NCBI GenBank assembly: GCA_037447655.1
Contig: JBBHKE010002124.1
Location: forward strand, 1 to 50,159
Direction of reading: 5' to 3'
Origin: Zygnema cylindricum
Lineage: Eukaryota; Streptophyta; Zygnematophyceae; Zygnematales; Zygnemataceae
Length of the DNA stretch: 50,159 bases
Position 1 is the first letter of the stretch; each line of letters starts with the position of its first letter. Shown one piece after another: positions 1 to 14,131 of this stretch. The position numbers were made by a program, and so were the translations under genes. The notes under the pieces are model-generated. The model worked only from the letters and a program-made list of their open reading frames with translations, did not search any database and was not told the origin of the DNA.

Positions 1-3000
1 CATTCACGTTCAACGTTCACATTCACATTCACATTTACAATCACACCCATATTCACATTCACATTCACATTCACATTCACGTTCACGTTCCTGTTCCTAA
101 TCACATTCACGTTCACATTCACGTTCACATTCACATTCACCTTCACGTTCACGTTCACATTCACATTCACAGTCACATTAACATTCACATTCACATTCAC
201 ATTCACATTCACACATTTACTTTCACGTTCACGTTAAAGCTCACATTAACGTTCACGTTCAACGTTCACATTCACATTCAGATTTACAATCACACACATA
301 TTCACATTCACATTCACATTCACGTTCACGTTCACATTCACGTTCACATTCACAATCACGTTCACATTCGCGTACATATTCAAGTTCATATTCACGTTCA
401 CATTCACATTCACGTTCACGTTCACATTCACATACACATTCACATTCACATTTTTCACATTTACGTTCACATTTACATTCACATTCATATTCACATTCAC
501 ATTCACATTCATATTCACATTCATATTCACATTCGTATTCACATCCACATTCACGTTCACATTCACATTCGCGTTCACATACACATTCACGTTCACGTTC
601 ACAATCACATTCACGTACACCTTCACATTCACGTTAACATTCACGTTGACATTCACGTTGACGTTCACGTTCACGATCACGTTCACGTTCACAATCACGT
701 TCACGTTCACAATCACGTTCACGTTCACATTCACATTCACATTCACCTTCACCTTCGCATAAACACATTCACGTTCACGTTCACCTTCACCTTCCCATTC
801 ACGTTCTCATTCACGTTCACATACACGTTCACAATAATATTCACATTCACGTTCACGTTCACATACACATTCACATTCACATTCACATTCACACATTTAC
901 TTTCACGTTCACGTTCACGTTAAAGTTCACATTAACGTTCACGTTCAACGTTCACATTCACATTCACATTTACAATTACACACATTCACATTCACATTCA
1001 CATTCACAATCACGTTCACGTTCACATTCACATACACATTCACAATAACATTTTTCACATTTACGTTCACATTTAAATTCACATTCATATTCACATTCAC
1101 ATTCACATTCATATTCACATTCACGTTCAAATTCAAGTTCACTTTAACATTCACGTTCAAATTCAAGTTCACTTTCATGTTCACGTTCAAAATCAAATTC
1201 ACATTCACGTTCACATTCACATTCACTTTCACATTCACGTTCACAATCACATTCACGTTCACATTTACGTTCAAATTCAAGTTCTCTTTCACATTCACAT
1301 TAAAGTTGACAATCATGTTCACATTCATATTCATTCACAATGACAAACAAAATCACATTCATGTTCACATTCACATTCAAGTTCACATTCACATAAACGT
1401 TCACATTCACATTCACAATCATGTTCACATTAATATTCACGATCATGTTCACGATCACGTTCACCTTCACATTCAAGTTCACGTTCACATTCAAGTTAAC
1501 ATTCGCATTCACATTCACGTTCAAATTCACGTTCACATTCGAGTTCACGTTCACATTCACGTTCACATTCACGTAGATATTCATGTTCATATTCACGTTC
1601 ACATTCACATTCAAATTCAAGTTCACATTCGCATTCACATTCACGTTCAAATTAACGTTCACATTCAAGTTCACGTTAACATTCAAGTTCACGTTCAAGT
1701 TCACGTTAACATTCACATTCACGTTCACATTCACATTCACGTTCACATTCACGTACATATTCAAGTTCATATTCACGTTCACATTCACATTCACATTCAA
1801 GTTCACATTCACATTCACATTCACATTAACGTTACAATTCACGTTCACATTCAAGTTCACGATCAAATTCACATTCACATTCAAGTTCAAGTTAACATTC
1901 ACGATCACGTTCACATTCACGTTCACATTCACATTCACATTAACGTTCAAATTCACGTTCACATTCAAGTTCACGTTAACATTCACGTTCACGTTCACAT
2001 TAACGTTCACATTCACGTACATATTTACGTTCATATTCACGTTCACATTCACATTAAAGTTCACATTCACATTCACATTATCGTTCAAATTCACGTTCAC
2101 ATTCAAGTTCACGATCACATTCACGTTCACATTCAGGTTCACGTTAACATTCACGTTCACATACACGTACATATTCACATTAATATTCACGTTCACATTC
2201 ACATTCAAGTTATCATTCACATTTACATTCACGTTCAAATTCACATTTACGTTAACATTCACATTCACATTCACATTCACATTTAAATTCATATTTACAT
2301 TCATATTCATTCACAATCACAAACAAAATCACATTCATGTTCACATTCACATTCACGTTCACATTCACATACACGTTCACATTCACATCCACATTCATGT
2401 TCACATTAATATTCACGATCATGTTCACGATCACGTTCAAGTTCACATTCAAGTTCACATTCACGTTCAAATTCACGTTCACATTCAAATTCACATTCAT
2501 ATTCACGTTCACATTCACGTTCATATTCACATTTCCATTCACTTTCACTTTCACGTTCGAATTCACATTCAGGTTCACATTCACGTACATATTCGCGTTC
2601 ATATTCACGTTCACATTCACGTTCACATTCACATTTAAATTCACTTTCACTTTCAAGTTCGAATTCACATTCACGTTCACAATCACATTAACATTCACAT
2701 TCAAGTTCAAGTTCACTTCAACGTTGAAGTTCATATTCACGTTCACATTCACATTCACGTTCACTTTCACATTCACGTTCACTTTCACGTTCACGTTCAC
2801 ATTCACATTCACGTTCACATTCACATTCACGTTCACATTCACGTTCAAATTCAAGTTAACTTTCACATTCAAGTTCACATTCACATACACATTCACAATC
2901 ATATTCACATTCATATTCATTCACAATCACATTCACAATCACATTCAAGTTCACATTCACGTTCACATTCATTCACGTTCACGTTCACTTTCACATTCAC

Positions 3001-4194
3001 TTTCACGTTCACATTGACGTTCACATTGACGTTCACATTGACGTTCAAATTGACGTTCACATTGACATTGACGTTCACATTGACATTCACATTCGCGTTC
3101 ACATTCACATTGACGTTCACATTGACATTCACATTGATGTTCACGTTGACGTTCATGTTTACGTTCACATTCACGTTCACATTCACATTCACATTCAAGT
3201 TCACATTCATATTCAAATTAACATTCACATTCATATTCAAATTCACGTTCACATTCACGTTCAACTTCATGTTCACATTCACAATCACGTTCACATTCAC
3301 ATTTACGTTCAAATTCACATTCACATTCACATTCATGTTCACGTTAACATTCACGTTCACGTTCAAGTTCACATTCACATTCACATTCACGTTCACATTC
3401 ACATTCCCATTCACATTCAAGTTCTAATTCAAATTCACATTCACATTCACGTTCACATTAACGTTCACATCCACATTCACATTGACGTTTATGTTCACAT
3501 TGACGTTCACATTCATATTGACGTTCACATTCACATTCACGTTCACATTGACATTCATATTGACATTGACATTCACATTAACGTTCACCATCACATTCAC
3601 ATCAAGTTGACATTCACATTCGCACTCACATTCACGTTCACATTCACGTTCAAGTTCACATTCACATTCAAATTCACATTCACATTCACATTCACATTCA
3701 AGTAAACATTCACATTCAAATAAACGTTCACATTCACATTCAAATTCACATTCACATTCATATTCAAATCCACGTTCACATTCACATTCACACTCACGTT
3801 CAACTTCACGTTCACATTCACAATCACGTTCACATTGACATTCACGTTCAAATTCACATTCACATTCACATTCATGTTCACGTTCAAGTTCACGTTCACA
3901 TTCACATTCACGCTCACATTCACATTCACATTGACGTACACATCCACATTAACGTTCACATTCACAATGACGTTCACCTTGACGTTCACATTGACGTTCA
4001 CATTGACGTTCACATTGACATTCATGTTGAAGTTCACGTTGACATAAACGTTCACATTCACGTTCACATTCACGTTCACATTCACATTCACGTTCACATT
4101 AACATTCACATTCACATTCACATTCACATTCACATTCATATTAACATTCACCTTTCACATTCACATTCACGTTCACGTTCACATTCACATTCAC

Positions 4195-4491
4195 GTTCAT
4201 GTTCACATTCACGTTCACATTCACGTTCACGTTCACATTCACGTTAACGTTCAAATTCACGTTCACATTCAGGTTCACATTGAAGTTCACATTGACGTTC
4301 ACATTGACATTGACGTTCACATTGACATTCACATTCGCGTTCACATTCACAATCACGTTCACATTCACATTGACGTTCACATTGATGTTCACATTGATGT
4401 TCACATTGAAATTCACATTGACGTTCACATTCACGTTCACATTCACGTTCACATTCACGTTCACGTTCACGTTCACGTTCACGTTCACATT
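4195..4491 (+). repeat. Satellite higher-order block, copy 1 (partner at 9009-9305)
   Basis: This stretch begins at a GTTCATG variant and runs through a TTGACR-rich interval. It recurs nearly unchanged 4,814 bases downstream. The order of the A/G choices and of the rare variants is shared, which random hexamer drift would not produce. A second short duplication overlaps its end: the interval around 4,485-4,600 recurs 330 bases later around 4,815-4,935. Confidence 0.85.
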
Positions 4492-5246
4492 CACGTTCAA
4501 TTTCACATTCACATTCAAATTCACATTCAAGTTCACATTCACATTCGAATAAACGTTCACATTCACATTCAAATACACATTCACGTTCATATTCAAATTC
4601 ACGTTAACATTCACAATCACGTTAACATTGACATTCATGTTCAAATTCACATTCACATTCACATTAATGTTCACGTTCAAGTTCACGTTCACATTCACAT
4701 TCACGTTCATATTCACATTCAAATTCACATTCACATTCACATTCAAGTTCACATTCACATTCAAATTCACATTCACATTCATATTCAAATTCACGTTCAC
4801 ATTCACATTCACGTTCACATTCACGTTCAATTTCACATTCACATTCAAATTCACATTCAAGTTCACATTCACATTCGAATAAGCGTTCACATTCACATTC
4901 AAATACACATTCACGTTCATATTCAAATTCACGTTCACATTCACAATCACGTTCACATTCACACTCACGTTCAAATTCACATTCACATTCACATTCATGT
5001 TCACGTTCAAGTTCACATTCACATTCACATTCACATTCACGTTCACATTCACATTAACGTTCACATTCACATTGACGTTCACATTCACATTGACGTTCAC
5101 CTTGACGTTCACGTTGACGTTAACATTGACGTTCACATTAACGTTCATGTTGACGTTCACGTTAACATAAACGTTCACATTCACGTTCACATTGACATTC
5201 ACATTCACATTGATGTTCACATTCACATTCACGTTGACTTTCACAC

Positions 5247-6600
5247 ATTCACATTCACGTTCACATTCACATTCAAGTTCATAATCACATCAAGTTGACA
5301 TTCACATTCGCACTCACATTCACGTTCACATTAACGTTCAAGTTCACATTCTCATTCAAGTTCACATTCACATTCACGTTCACATTGAAATTCACATTCA
5401 CGTTCACATTTACATTCACGTTCGTGTTCACATTCAAGTTCACAATCACATCAAGTTGACATTAACATTCGCACTCACATTAACCTTCATATTCACGTTC
5501 AAGTTCACATTCACGTTCACATTCACATTCACGTTCACATTCACATTCACGTTCACATTGACATTCACATTCACGTTCACATTGACATTCACATTCACGT
5601 TCACATTGACATTCACATTGACATTCACATTCACGTTCACGTTCACATTCACATTCACGTTCATGTTCACATTCACATTCACATTCACGTTCACATTCAC
5701 GTTCACGTTCACATTCACATTCACTTTCAAATTCACGTTCACATTCACGTTCGCATTGAAGTTCACAGTGACGCTCACATTGACATTGGCGTTCACATTG
5801 ACATTCACATTCGTGTTCACATTCACATTGACGATCACATTTACGTTCACATTCACATTCAAGTTCACATTCACGTTCACATTCACATTCACGTTCACAT
5901 TGACATTCACATTCACGTTCACATTAACATTCACATTGACGTTCACATTGATGTTCACATTGAAATTCACATTGACGTTCACGTTGACGTTCACATTCAC
6001 ATTCACATTCGCGTTTACGTTCACGGTTACGTTCACATTCACATTCACATAAACATTCACGTTCACATTCACGTTCACATTCACATTCACATTCACGTAC
6101 ATATTCACTTACATATTCACGTTCATATTCACATTCACATTCACATTAACATTCAAGTTCACCTTCACATTAATGTTCAAATTCACGTTCACATTCGAGT
6201 TCACGATGACATTCACGATCACGTTCACATTCACGTTACAATTCACGTACATATTCACGTTCACATTCAAGTTCACGTTAACATTCACGTTCAAATTCAC
6301 ATTCACGTTCACATTCACGTACATATTCACGTTCATATTCACGTTCACATTCACATTCAAGTTCACATTCACATTCACATTAACGTTCAAATTCACGATC
6401 ACATTCAAGTTCACGATCACATTCACATTCACATTCAAGTTCACGTTAAAATTCACGTTCACGTTCACATTCACGTTTTCATACACGTACATATTCACGT
6501 TCATATTCACGTTCACATTCACATTCAAGTTATCGTTCACATTCACATTCACGTTCAAATTCACGTTCACATTCACGTTCACAATCACATTCACGTTCAC
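5247..6600 (+). repeat. Satellite higher-order block, copy A (partner at 7559-8912)
   Basis: About 1.3 kb that recurs at an exact offset of 2,312 bases. Between 5,247 and 6,529 I found only isolated substitutions, for example G at 5,737 against A at 8,049; T at 6,533 against A at 8,845 follows. Similarity weakens after about 6,600. The offset is not a multiple of six, so the copy moved as a block and not by hexamer slippage alone. Confidence 0.88.
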
Positions 6601-7558
6601 ATTCACGTTCACGTTCACAATCACATTCACATTCACGTTCAAATTCACATTCAAGTTCTCATTCAAATTCACATTCACATTCACATTCACATTCACATTT
6701 ATGTTCATATTCACATTCATATTCATTCACAATCACAAACAAAATCACATTCATGTTCACATTCACATTCACGTTCACATTCACATACACGTTCACATTC
6801 ACATTCACATTCATGTTCACATTAATATTCACATTCAAATTCACGTTCACATTCACGTTCACGTTCACATTCACGTTCACATTCAAGTTCACATTCACGT
6901 TCATATTCACGTTCACATTCACGTTCACATTCACATTTACATTCACTTTCACTTTCACGTTCGAATTCACATTTAAGTTCAAATTCACGTACATTTTCAC
7001 TTTCATATTCAAGTTCACATTCACGTTCACATTCACATTCAAGTTCAAGTTCACTTCAACGTTGAAGTTCATATTCACATTGACGTTCACATTCACATTC
7101 ACGTTCACATTGACATTCACCTTTCACATTCACATTCATGATCATGTTCACATTCACGTTCACATTCACGTTTACATTCACATTCACGTTCACATTCACG
7201 TTCACGTTCACATTCACATTCACGTTCACATTCACATCCAAGTTCACAATCACATCAAGTTGACATTCACATTCGCACTCACATTCACGTTCACATTCAG
7301 GTTCAAATTCACATTCACATTCAAATTCACATTCACATTCACATTCACATTCACATTCAAGTTCACATTCACATTCAAATAAACGTTCACATTCACATTC
7401 ATATTCACATTCACATTTATATTCAAATTCACGTTCACATTCACATTCACACTCACATTCAACTTCACGTTCACATTCACAATAAGGTTCACATTGACAG
7501 TCATGTTCAAATTCACATTCACATTCACATTCATGTTCACGTTCAAGTTCACGTTCAC

Positions 7559-8912
7559 ATTCACATTCACGTTCACATTCACATTCAAGTTCATAATCAC
7601 ATCAAGTTGACATTCACATTCGCACTCACATTCACGTTCACATTAACGTTCAAGTTCACATTCTCATTCAAGTTCACATTCACATTCACGTTCACATTGA
7701 AATTCACATTCACGTTCACATTTACATTCACGTTCGTGTTCACATTCAAGTTCACAATCACATCAAGTTGACATTAACATTCGCACTCACATTAACCTTC
7801 ATATTCACGTTCAAGTTCACATTCACGTTCACATTCACATTCACGTTCACATTCACATTCACGTTCACATTGACATTCACATTCACGTTCACATTGACAT
7901 TCACATTCACGTTCACATTGACATTCACATTGACATTCACATTCACGTTCACGTTCACATTCACATTCACGTTCATGTTCACATTCACATTCACATTCAC
8001 GTTCACATTCACGTTCACGTTCACATTCACATTCACTTTCAAATTCACATTCACATTCACGTTCGCATTGAAGTTCACAGTGACGCTCACATTGACATTG
8101 GCGTTCACATTGACATTCACATTCGTGTTCACATTCACATTGACGATCACATTTACGTTCACATTCACATTCAAGTTCACATTCACGTTCACATTCACAT
8201 TCACGTTCACATTGACATTCACATTCACGTTCACATTAACATTCACATTGACGTTCACATTGATGTTCACATTGAAATTCACATTGACGTTCACGTTGAC
8301 GTTCACATTCACATTCACATTCGCGTTTACGTTCACGGTTACGTTCACATTCACATTCACATAAACATTCACGTTCACATTCACGTTCACATTCACATTC
8401 ACATTCACGTACATATTCACTTACATATTCACGTTCATATTCACATTCACATTCACATTAACATTCAAGTTCACCTTCACATTAATGTTCAAATTCACGT
8501 TCACATTCGAGTTCACGATGACATTCACGATCACGTTCACATTCACGTTACAATTCACGTACATATTCACGTTCACATTCAAGTTCACGTTAACATTCAC
8601 GTTCAAATTCACATTCACGTTCACATTCACGTACATATTCACGTTCATATTCACGTTCACATTCACATTCAAGTTCACATTCACATTCACATTAACGTTC
8701 AAATTCACGATCACATTCAAGTTCACGATCACATTCACATTCACATTCAAGTTCACGTTAAAATTCACGTTCACGTTCACATTCACGTTTTCATACACGT
8801 ACATATTCACGTTCATATTCACGTTCACATTCACATTCAAGTTAACGTTCACATTCACATTCACGTTCAAATTCACGTTCACATTCAAGTTCACAATCAC
8901 ATTCACGTTCAC
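7559..8912 (+). repeat. Satellite higher-order block, copy B (partner at 5247-6600)
   Basis: Second copy of the roughly 1.3-kb block, offset 2,312 bases. The few mismatches indicate a recent duplication by unequal exchange, or an assembly duplication; long reads would separate these. The block includes rare variants such as GACGCTCAC and TTGGCG that mark both copies. Confidence 0.88.
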
Positions 8913-9008
8913 ATTCAAATTCACATTCACATTCACATTCACATTAACATTCACATTCACATTCACATTCACGTTCAAATTCACGTTCACGTTCACATTC
9001 ACATTCAC

Positions 9009-9305
9009 GTTCATGTTCACATTCACGTTCACATTCACGTTCACGTTCACATTCACGTTAACGTTCAAATTCACGTTCACATTCAGGTTCACATTGAAGT
9101 TCACATTGACGTTCACATTGACATTGACGTTCACATTGACATTCACATTCGCGTTCACATTCACAATCACGTTCACATTCACATTGACGTTCACATTGAT
9201 GTTCACATTGATGTTCACATTGAAATTCACATTGACGTTCACATTCACGTTCACATTCACGTTCACATTCACGTTCACGTTCACGTTCACGTTCACGTTC
9301 ACATT
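9009..9305 (+). repeat. Satellite higher-order block, copy 2 (partner at 4195-4491)
   Basis: Partner of 4,195-4,491 at offset 4,814. It follows directly on the 7,559-8,912 block, so the array is a mosaic of re-used segments and not one regular higher-order repeat. Confidence 0.85.
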
Positions 9306-11850
9306 CACTTTCACCATCACATTCACAATCACAATCACATTCACACTCACATTCACGTTCACATTCACGTTCAAATTAAAGTTCACTTTCACGTTCACGT
9401 TCATAATCAAGTTCACATTCACATTCACGTTCACATTCACGTTCACAATCACATTCACATTCAAGTTGACAATCATGTCACAATAACATTCACGTTCACG
9501 TTCACATTCACGTTCACATTCACGTTCACGTTCACATTCACGTTCACGTTCACATTCACATTCACATTAACGCTCACATTCAAATTCACGTTCACATTCA
9601 CATACGTGTTCACATACACATTCACGTTCAGGTTCACAATAACATTCACGTTCACCATCACATTCACGTTCAGATTCACAATAACATTCACGTTCACCTT
9701 CACATTCACGTTAACATTAACGTTGACATTCACATTGACGTTCACGCTCACGTATACGTTCATAATCATGTTCACGTTCAGAATCACATTCACGTTCACG
9801 TTCACATTCACATTCACTTTCACGTTCACATTCACATTGACATTTACTTCACATTCACGTTCCCGTTCACGTTCACATTCACGTTCACATTCATATTCAC
9901 ATTCACACTCACCTTCACGATCACGTTCACGTTCACATTCACCTTCACATTAACGTTAACATTCACATTCACATTCACGCACATTAACACTCACATTCAC
10001 CTTCACCTTCACCTTCACCTTCTCATTCTCACGTTCACGTTCACGTTCACGTTCACGTTCACTTTCACGTTCACATTCACGTTCACCTTCACGTTCACAT
10101 TCACATTCACCTTCCCATTCACGTTCACATTCACGTTCACATACAAGTTCACATTAATATTCACATTCACGATCATGTTCACATTCATATTCACATGTTT
10201 ACGATCAAGTTCACATTCACGTTAACGTTCACATTAACATTCAAGTTCAGCATTCACATTCACATTGGCGTTCACGTTCACATTCACATACGCATTCACA
10301 TTGACATTTTTCACATTTACGTTCACATTTACATTCACATTCACAATCACATTCACATTCATATTCACATTCACATTCACATTCATATTCACATTCATAT
10401 TCACATCCACATTCACATTCACATTCACATTCACATTCATATTCACATTCATATCCACATCCACATTCACATTCACGTTCAAATTCAAGTTCACTTTAAC
10501 ATTCACGTTCAAATTCAAGTTCACTTTCACGTTCACGTTCATAATCAAGTTCACATTCACGTTCACATTCACAATCACGTACACATTCACATTCACGTTC
10601 ACAATCACATTCACGTTCACATTCACATTGACGTTCACATTCACGTTCACAATCACATTCACATTCACATTCACGTTCAAATTCAAGTTCTCTTTTACAT
10701 TCACATTCACATAAAAGTTCACTTTCACGTTCTCATTCACATTCACAGCCACGTTCATATTCACATTCATATTCATTCACAATCACAAACAAATCACATT
10801 CACGTTCACATTCACATTCACGTTCATGTTCACATTAAAATTCACGTTCACATTCACTTTCACATTGACGTTCACATTGAGGTTCACATTGACATTGACG
10901 TTCACATTGACATTCACATTTGCGTTCACATTAACATTGACGTTCGCATAGACATTCACATGGACGTTCACGTTGACGTTCAAGTTTACGTTAACATTCA
11001 CGTTCACATTCACATTCACATTGACGTTCAAATTGACGTTCACATTGATGTTCACATTGATGTTCACATTGACGTTCACGTTGACGTTCATGTTGACGTT
11101 CACATTCACGTTCACATTCACGTTCACATTCAAGGTTACGTTCACATTCACATTCACATAAACATTCACGTTCACATTCAGGTTCGAATTGACGTTCACA
11201 TTCACACTGACGTTCACATTGACGTTCACATTGGCATTCACGTTCGCATTGACATTCACATTGACGTTCACGTTCACGTTCACGTTCATGTTCGCATTCA
11301 CGTTCACATCCACGTTCACATTCACTTCCTTGTTCACGTTCACGTTCACGTTCGCATTGACATTCACATTGATGTTGACGTTGACGTTTACGTTCACATT
11401 CACCTTCACATTCACTTTCACGTTCACATTCACGTTCACTTTCACGTTCACATTCACGTTCACTTTCACGTTCGCATTCACGTTCACATTCACATTCACA
11501 TTCACGTTCACGTTCACATTCACATTCACGTTCACATTCACGTTCACATTCACGTTCACATTCACTTTCACGTTCACATTCACGTTCACTTTCACGTTCA
11601 CATTCACATTCACATTCACGTCCACATTCACATTCACGGCCGCATTCACTCACGTTCACATTCACGTTCACTTTCACATTCACTTTCACATTCACTTTCA
11701 CATTCTCTTTCACGTTCACTTTCACAAACTCGTTCACATTCACATTCACGTTTACATTCATTTTCACGTTCACGTTGACATTCAAATTCACATTCACATT
11801 CACGTTCACATTCACGTTCACATTCATGTTCATATTCATATTCATATTAA

Positions 11851-12430
11851 CATAATTAACTGTTATATAATTATTACAATGTGTGGTTATTATTGGTGGT
11901 TACTGTTGTTTATGGTTTAAACATTAATATGTATAATATATATGTATGTAATTTTTGTATCAAATAGTAATTAATAATTGAAGCAATTATTTTTCTTAAT
12001 AATACTATTTTTTGCATTTAGTTTCTTAGTTCTCATTACATATTGTATTAAACATTTATCATTATTGTCACGTGTCTTACAAGTATCGGAGGGATGTGAG
12101 TTGACCGATGGACGATGGAATGCTTCCACTCAACTGGTTGTAATGTAGATCTCTGTGGCATCGAACACTCAAATGGTCTCTTAATTCATTGCGCTAGCCT
12201 TCAAACCCCATGAGACTTTTTTATTATTATTTTTTTATTGTTGCCACTGTATTGTCACCAATATCTATAATTGATTTTATTTCATTAATTAATAAGATCT
12301 ATATATACTTTAAACATTTTTTGCAATCGCTACTTGTTACTATAAATTAATATTGTTATTATTACCATTATTTAATACCAGTTAGTACTATTTATTGTTA
12401 TTATCATTTATTACTATTCTATTTTATTAT
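11851..12430. other. AT-rich spacer between satellite and polypyrimidine tract
   Basis: Low-complexity A/T-rich sequence with many TTATT and TAATA runs. I see no convincing exon. The only structured part is the tRNA-like patch at about 12,150-12,205. Confidence 0.7.
12150..12205 (-). repeat. tRNA-like patch with A-box and B-box resemblance (possible SINE fragment)
   Basis: On the minus strand a TAGCGCAATGA stretch (12,187-12,197) resembles a Pol III A box. It is followed about 30 bases later by GTTCGATGCC (12,157-12,166), a good B-box match. No intact tRNA cloverleaf is apparent and a tail was not identified. It could be a SINE remnant or chance. Confidence 0.35.
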
Positions 12431-13851
12431 TTCTCCATCTATCTCCCTCTCTCCCTTTTCTCCATCGTCTCTCCCATTAACATTCTCACTCTGCCCCTAC
12501 CACACTCGAACATCCCTTCTAACCTTCTCCCCCTTTCCCCCAACCCCCCTCCCCCCGACCGCTCCCCCTCCCAATCCCCCTCGCCCACCACTTCTTTCCC
12601 TCCCTCCCTCCCTTCCCTTGCCCCCTCCCCCTCCCCTCGCCTTTCCCCTCCACATCCCCCTCCACCCACCCTTAGATCCCCCTCCCCATTCCCTCACTTT
12701 CTCTCTAACCATTAGCCCTCCCCTCCCCGTCCGCCGCCCTCTCCCTCTTCCTTCTCCCCCATCCACCTCCCCTTCCCCCTTCCCCCGCCTCCGCCTTCCC
12801 CTCCCCCACCCTTCCCATCACCCTCCTACCCATTCCTTTCCCCTTCCAAGTCACTCTTCCCTCCCTTTTCCATCCCTACAATCCCCTCCCCTTCCCCCTC
12901 CCTCCCTCTATCCTCCATCCCCCTACTCCTCCACTTCCCCCCCTCCGCCTCCTCTGTCCCTCCCTCCTTCCGTCTCGCTCTACCTCTTCCTCTCTCCCCC
13001 TCTTCCAATACATCTCTCTCCCCCAATCTCTCTTTGTCTCCCTCTCTCCCCTTCTCCCCCTCTCACCCTCTCCCGCTCCACAGCTCCCCCTTCCCACCGC
13101 CCCTCCAACCCCCTCACCCGTCCTCCTCCCCACCCACCCTCCGTCCCTCCCTCAATCTCTCCCACTCCCTTTCTCCTTTCCATCCCCTTTCCCCCTCTCC
13201 TCCTCACCCCCTCTCTCCCTCTTTCATTCCCTCTCTCCCTCACCCCCTCTCCCCCTCCCCCCCTCCTTCCCCCCTCGCTTTTCCACCCTACCTTTCACAC
13301 TCCCCTTTCCCCTCCCTACATTCACCCTCTTTTTCTCCCTCCCTCCCTCCATCTCACCTCCGTCCCTCCCTCCTTTCCTCTCCCTCTACCTCTTCCCCTA
13401 TCCCTCTCACTCTCTCACCTCTTCCTCTCCTTTACTCTCTCCCCCAATTCCTCTCCTTGTCTCCCGATCTCCCCCTTTCCCCCTCTCCCCCTCTCCCGCT
13501 CATCTTGTCCCCCTCTCTCGTTCCCCCTCCCCCTCCTCTCCTCCCCTCCCCCCTCTCCCCTACCTCACCCTCTCCCTCTCCCTCTTTTTCTCTCCCTATC
13601 TCTCTCCCTCTTTCTTCCCCTCCCCCTTTCCCACTCTCCCACTCACCCCCGCTCTCCCTTTTTCCCTCCCTCTCTCCCTCTCTCCCTCCCTCTCTCCCTC
13701 TCTCCCTCTCTCTCCCTCCCCCCCTTTCCTCCTTGCCTCTCCCTCTCGCACTCCCACGCCCTTTACTTCTCCCTCTCTACTCTCTCAATCTATCTAACTC
13801 CCTCGCTCTCTCCCTCTCTCTCCATATCTCTCTCCCTGTCTCACTACCTAT
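12431..13851 (+). repeat. Polypyrimidine (CCCTCTCC-type) tract, left part
   Basis: About 1.4 kb that is nearly all C and T on the plus strand, built from irregular CCCTCC, CTCTCC and CCCTTTCC words. Overlapping Pro/Ser/Leu-rich frames and Gly/Arg/Glu-rich antisense frames are by-products of composition. Mirror-symmetric pyrimidine runs of this kind can form triplex DNA. The tract ends exactly at the Copia-B insertion site and resumes at 33,625 after the CCTAT target duplication. Confidence 0.95.
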
Positions 13852-14131
13852 TGATAGAAAAGGAGCATGGCCAAAAATGGGACATAACATTACATGCAGA
13901 AGCATTCAGTCATGATAGGAGCCCAAAGAATTCTTCAGCAAAAGATTTTATTTAATTGGAGATCTTTCCTCTTTATGGTGTATTTTCTGCCTTCTCCTTT
14001 TGGTATGCTAAACTTTTCACCTGTCTTTTCTAAAATACTTTTGCCTAACCGACTTAAAACTACGAATAACACTTAGTGATAAAACTGAACATAAGGAAAT
14101 GACAAAAGGTAGGCGAATGTGGGCCTAAACA
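13852..14131 (-). repeat. Copia-B left (3') LTR, first part
   Basis: Aligns with the start of the right LTR at 33,047, sharing TGATAGAAAAGGAGCA and the AAGCATTCAGTCATGATAGG region. It is interrupted at 14,132 by Copia-A; the last five bases, AAACA, are the target duplication repeated at 20,112-20,116. Confidence 0.92.

Larger units (their letters stand above)
1..11850. repeat. TTCACR hexamer satellite array, about 11.85 kb, open at the left edge
   Basis: Almost every hexamer is TTCACA or TTCACG. Common variants are TTCAAR, TTGACR, TTAACR, TTCATR and TTTACR, and length register is mostly kept at six. A pure array is free of stops in five of six frames: Phe-Thr, Ser-His/Arg and His-Ile/Val on the plus strand, Cys/Arg-Glu and Val-Asn on the minus strand. 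The sixth frame reads TGA in every unit. This explains the very long dipeptide-repeat reading frames, which should not be annotated as genes. A non-hexameric marker (AATCACAAACAAA-like) recurs near 1,340, 2,315, 6,730 and 10,780, and an ACATTTTTCACATTTACG marker near 447, 1,048 and 10,304, showing larger repeating blocks. The array fades into TTCATA units at about 11,820-11,850. Function is unknown. Confidence 0.97.

Noticed and set aside
1-11850. Telomere or CRISPR array
   Set aside because: The unit is not TTTAGGG, TTAGGG or a known telomere variant, and there are no spacer/repeat alternations; the array is a satellite.
246-11920. Many long reading frames encoding (Val-Asn)n, (Phe-Thr)n, (His-Ile/Val)n, or Arg/Cys-Glu repeats
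   Set aside because: They are automatic products of a hexamer repeat with no stop in five frames; overlapping frames on both strands are equally open and no gene signals are present.
12395-13955. Pro/Ser/Leu-rich frames, and antisense Gly/Arg/Glu-rich frames
   Set aside because: Purely compositional in a C/T tract; several overlapping frames are open at once.
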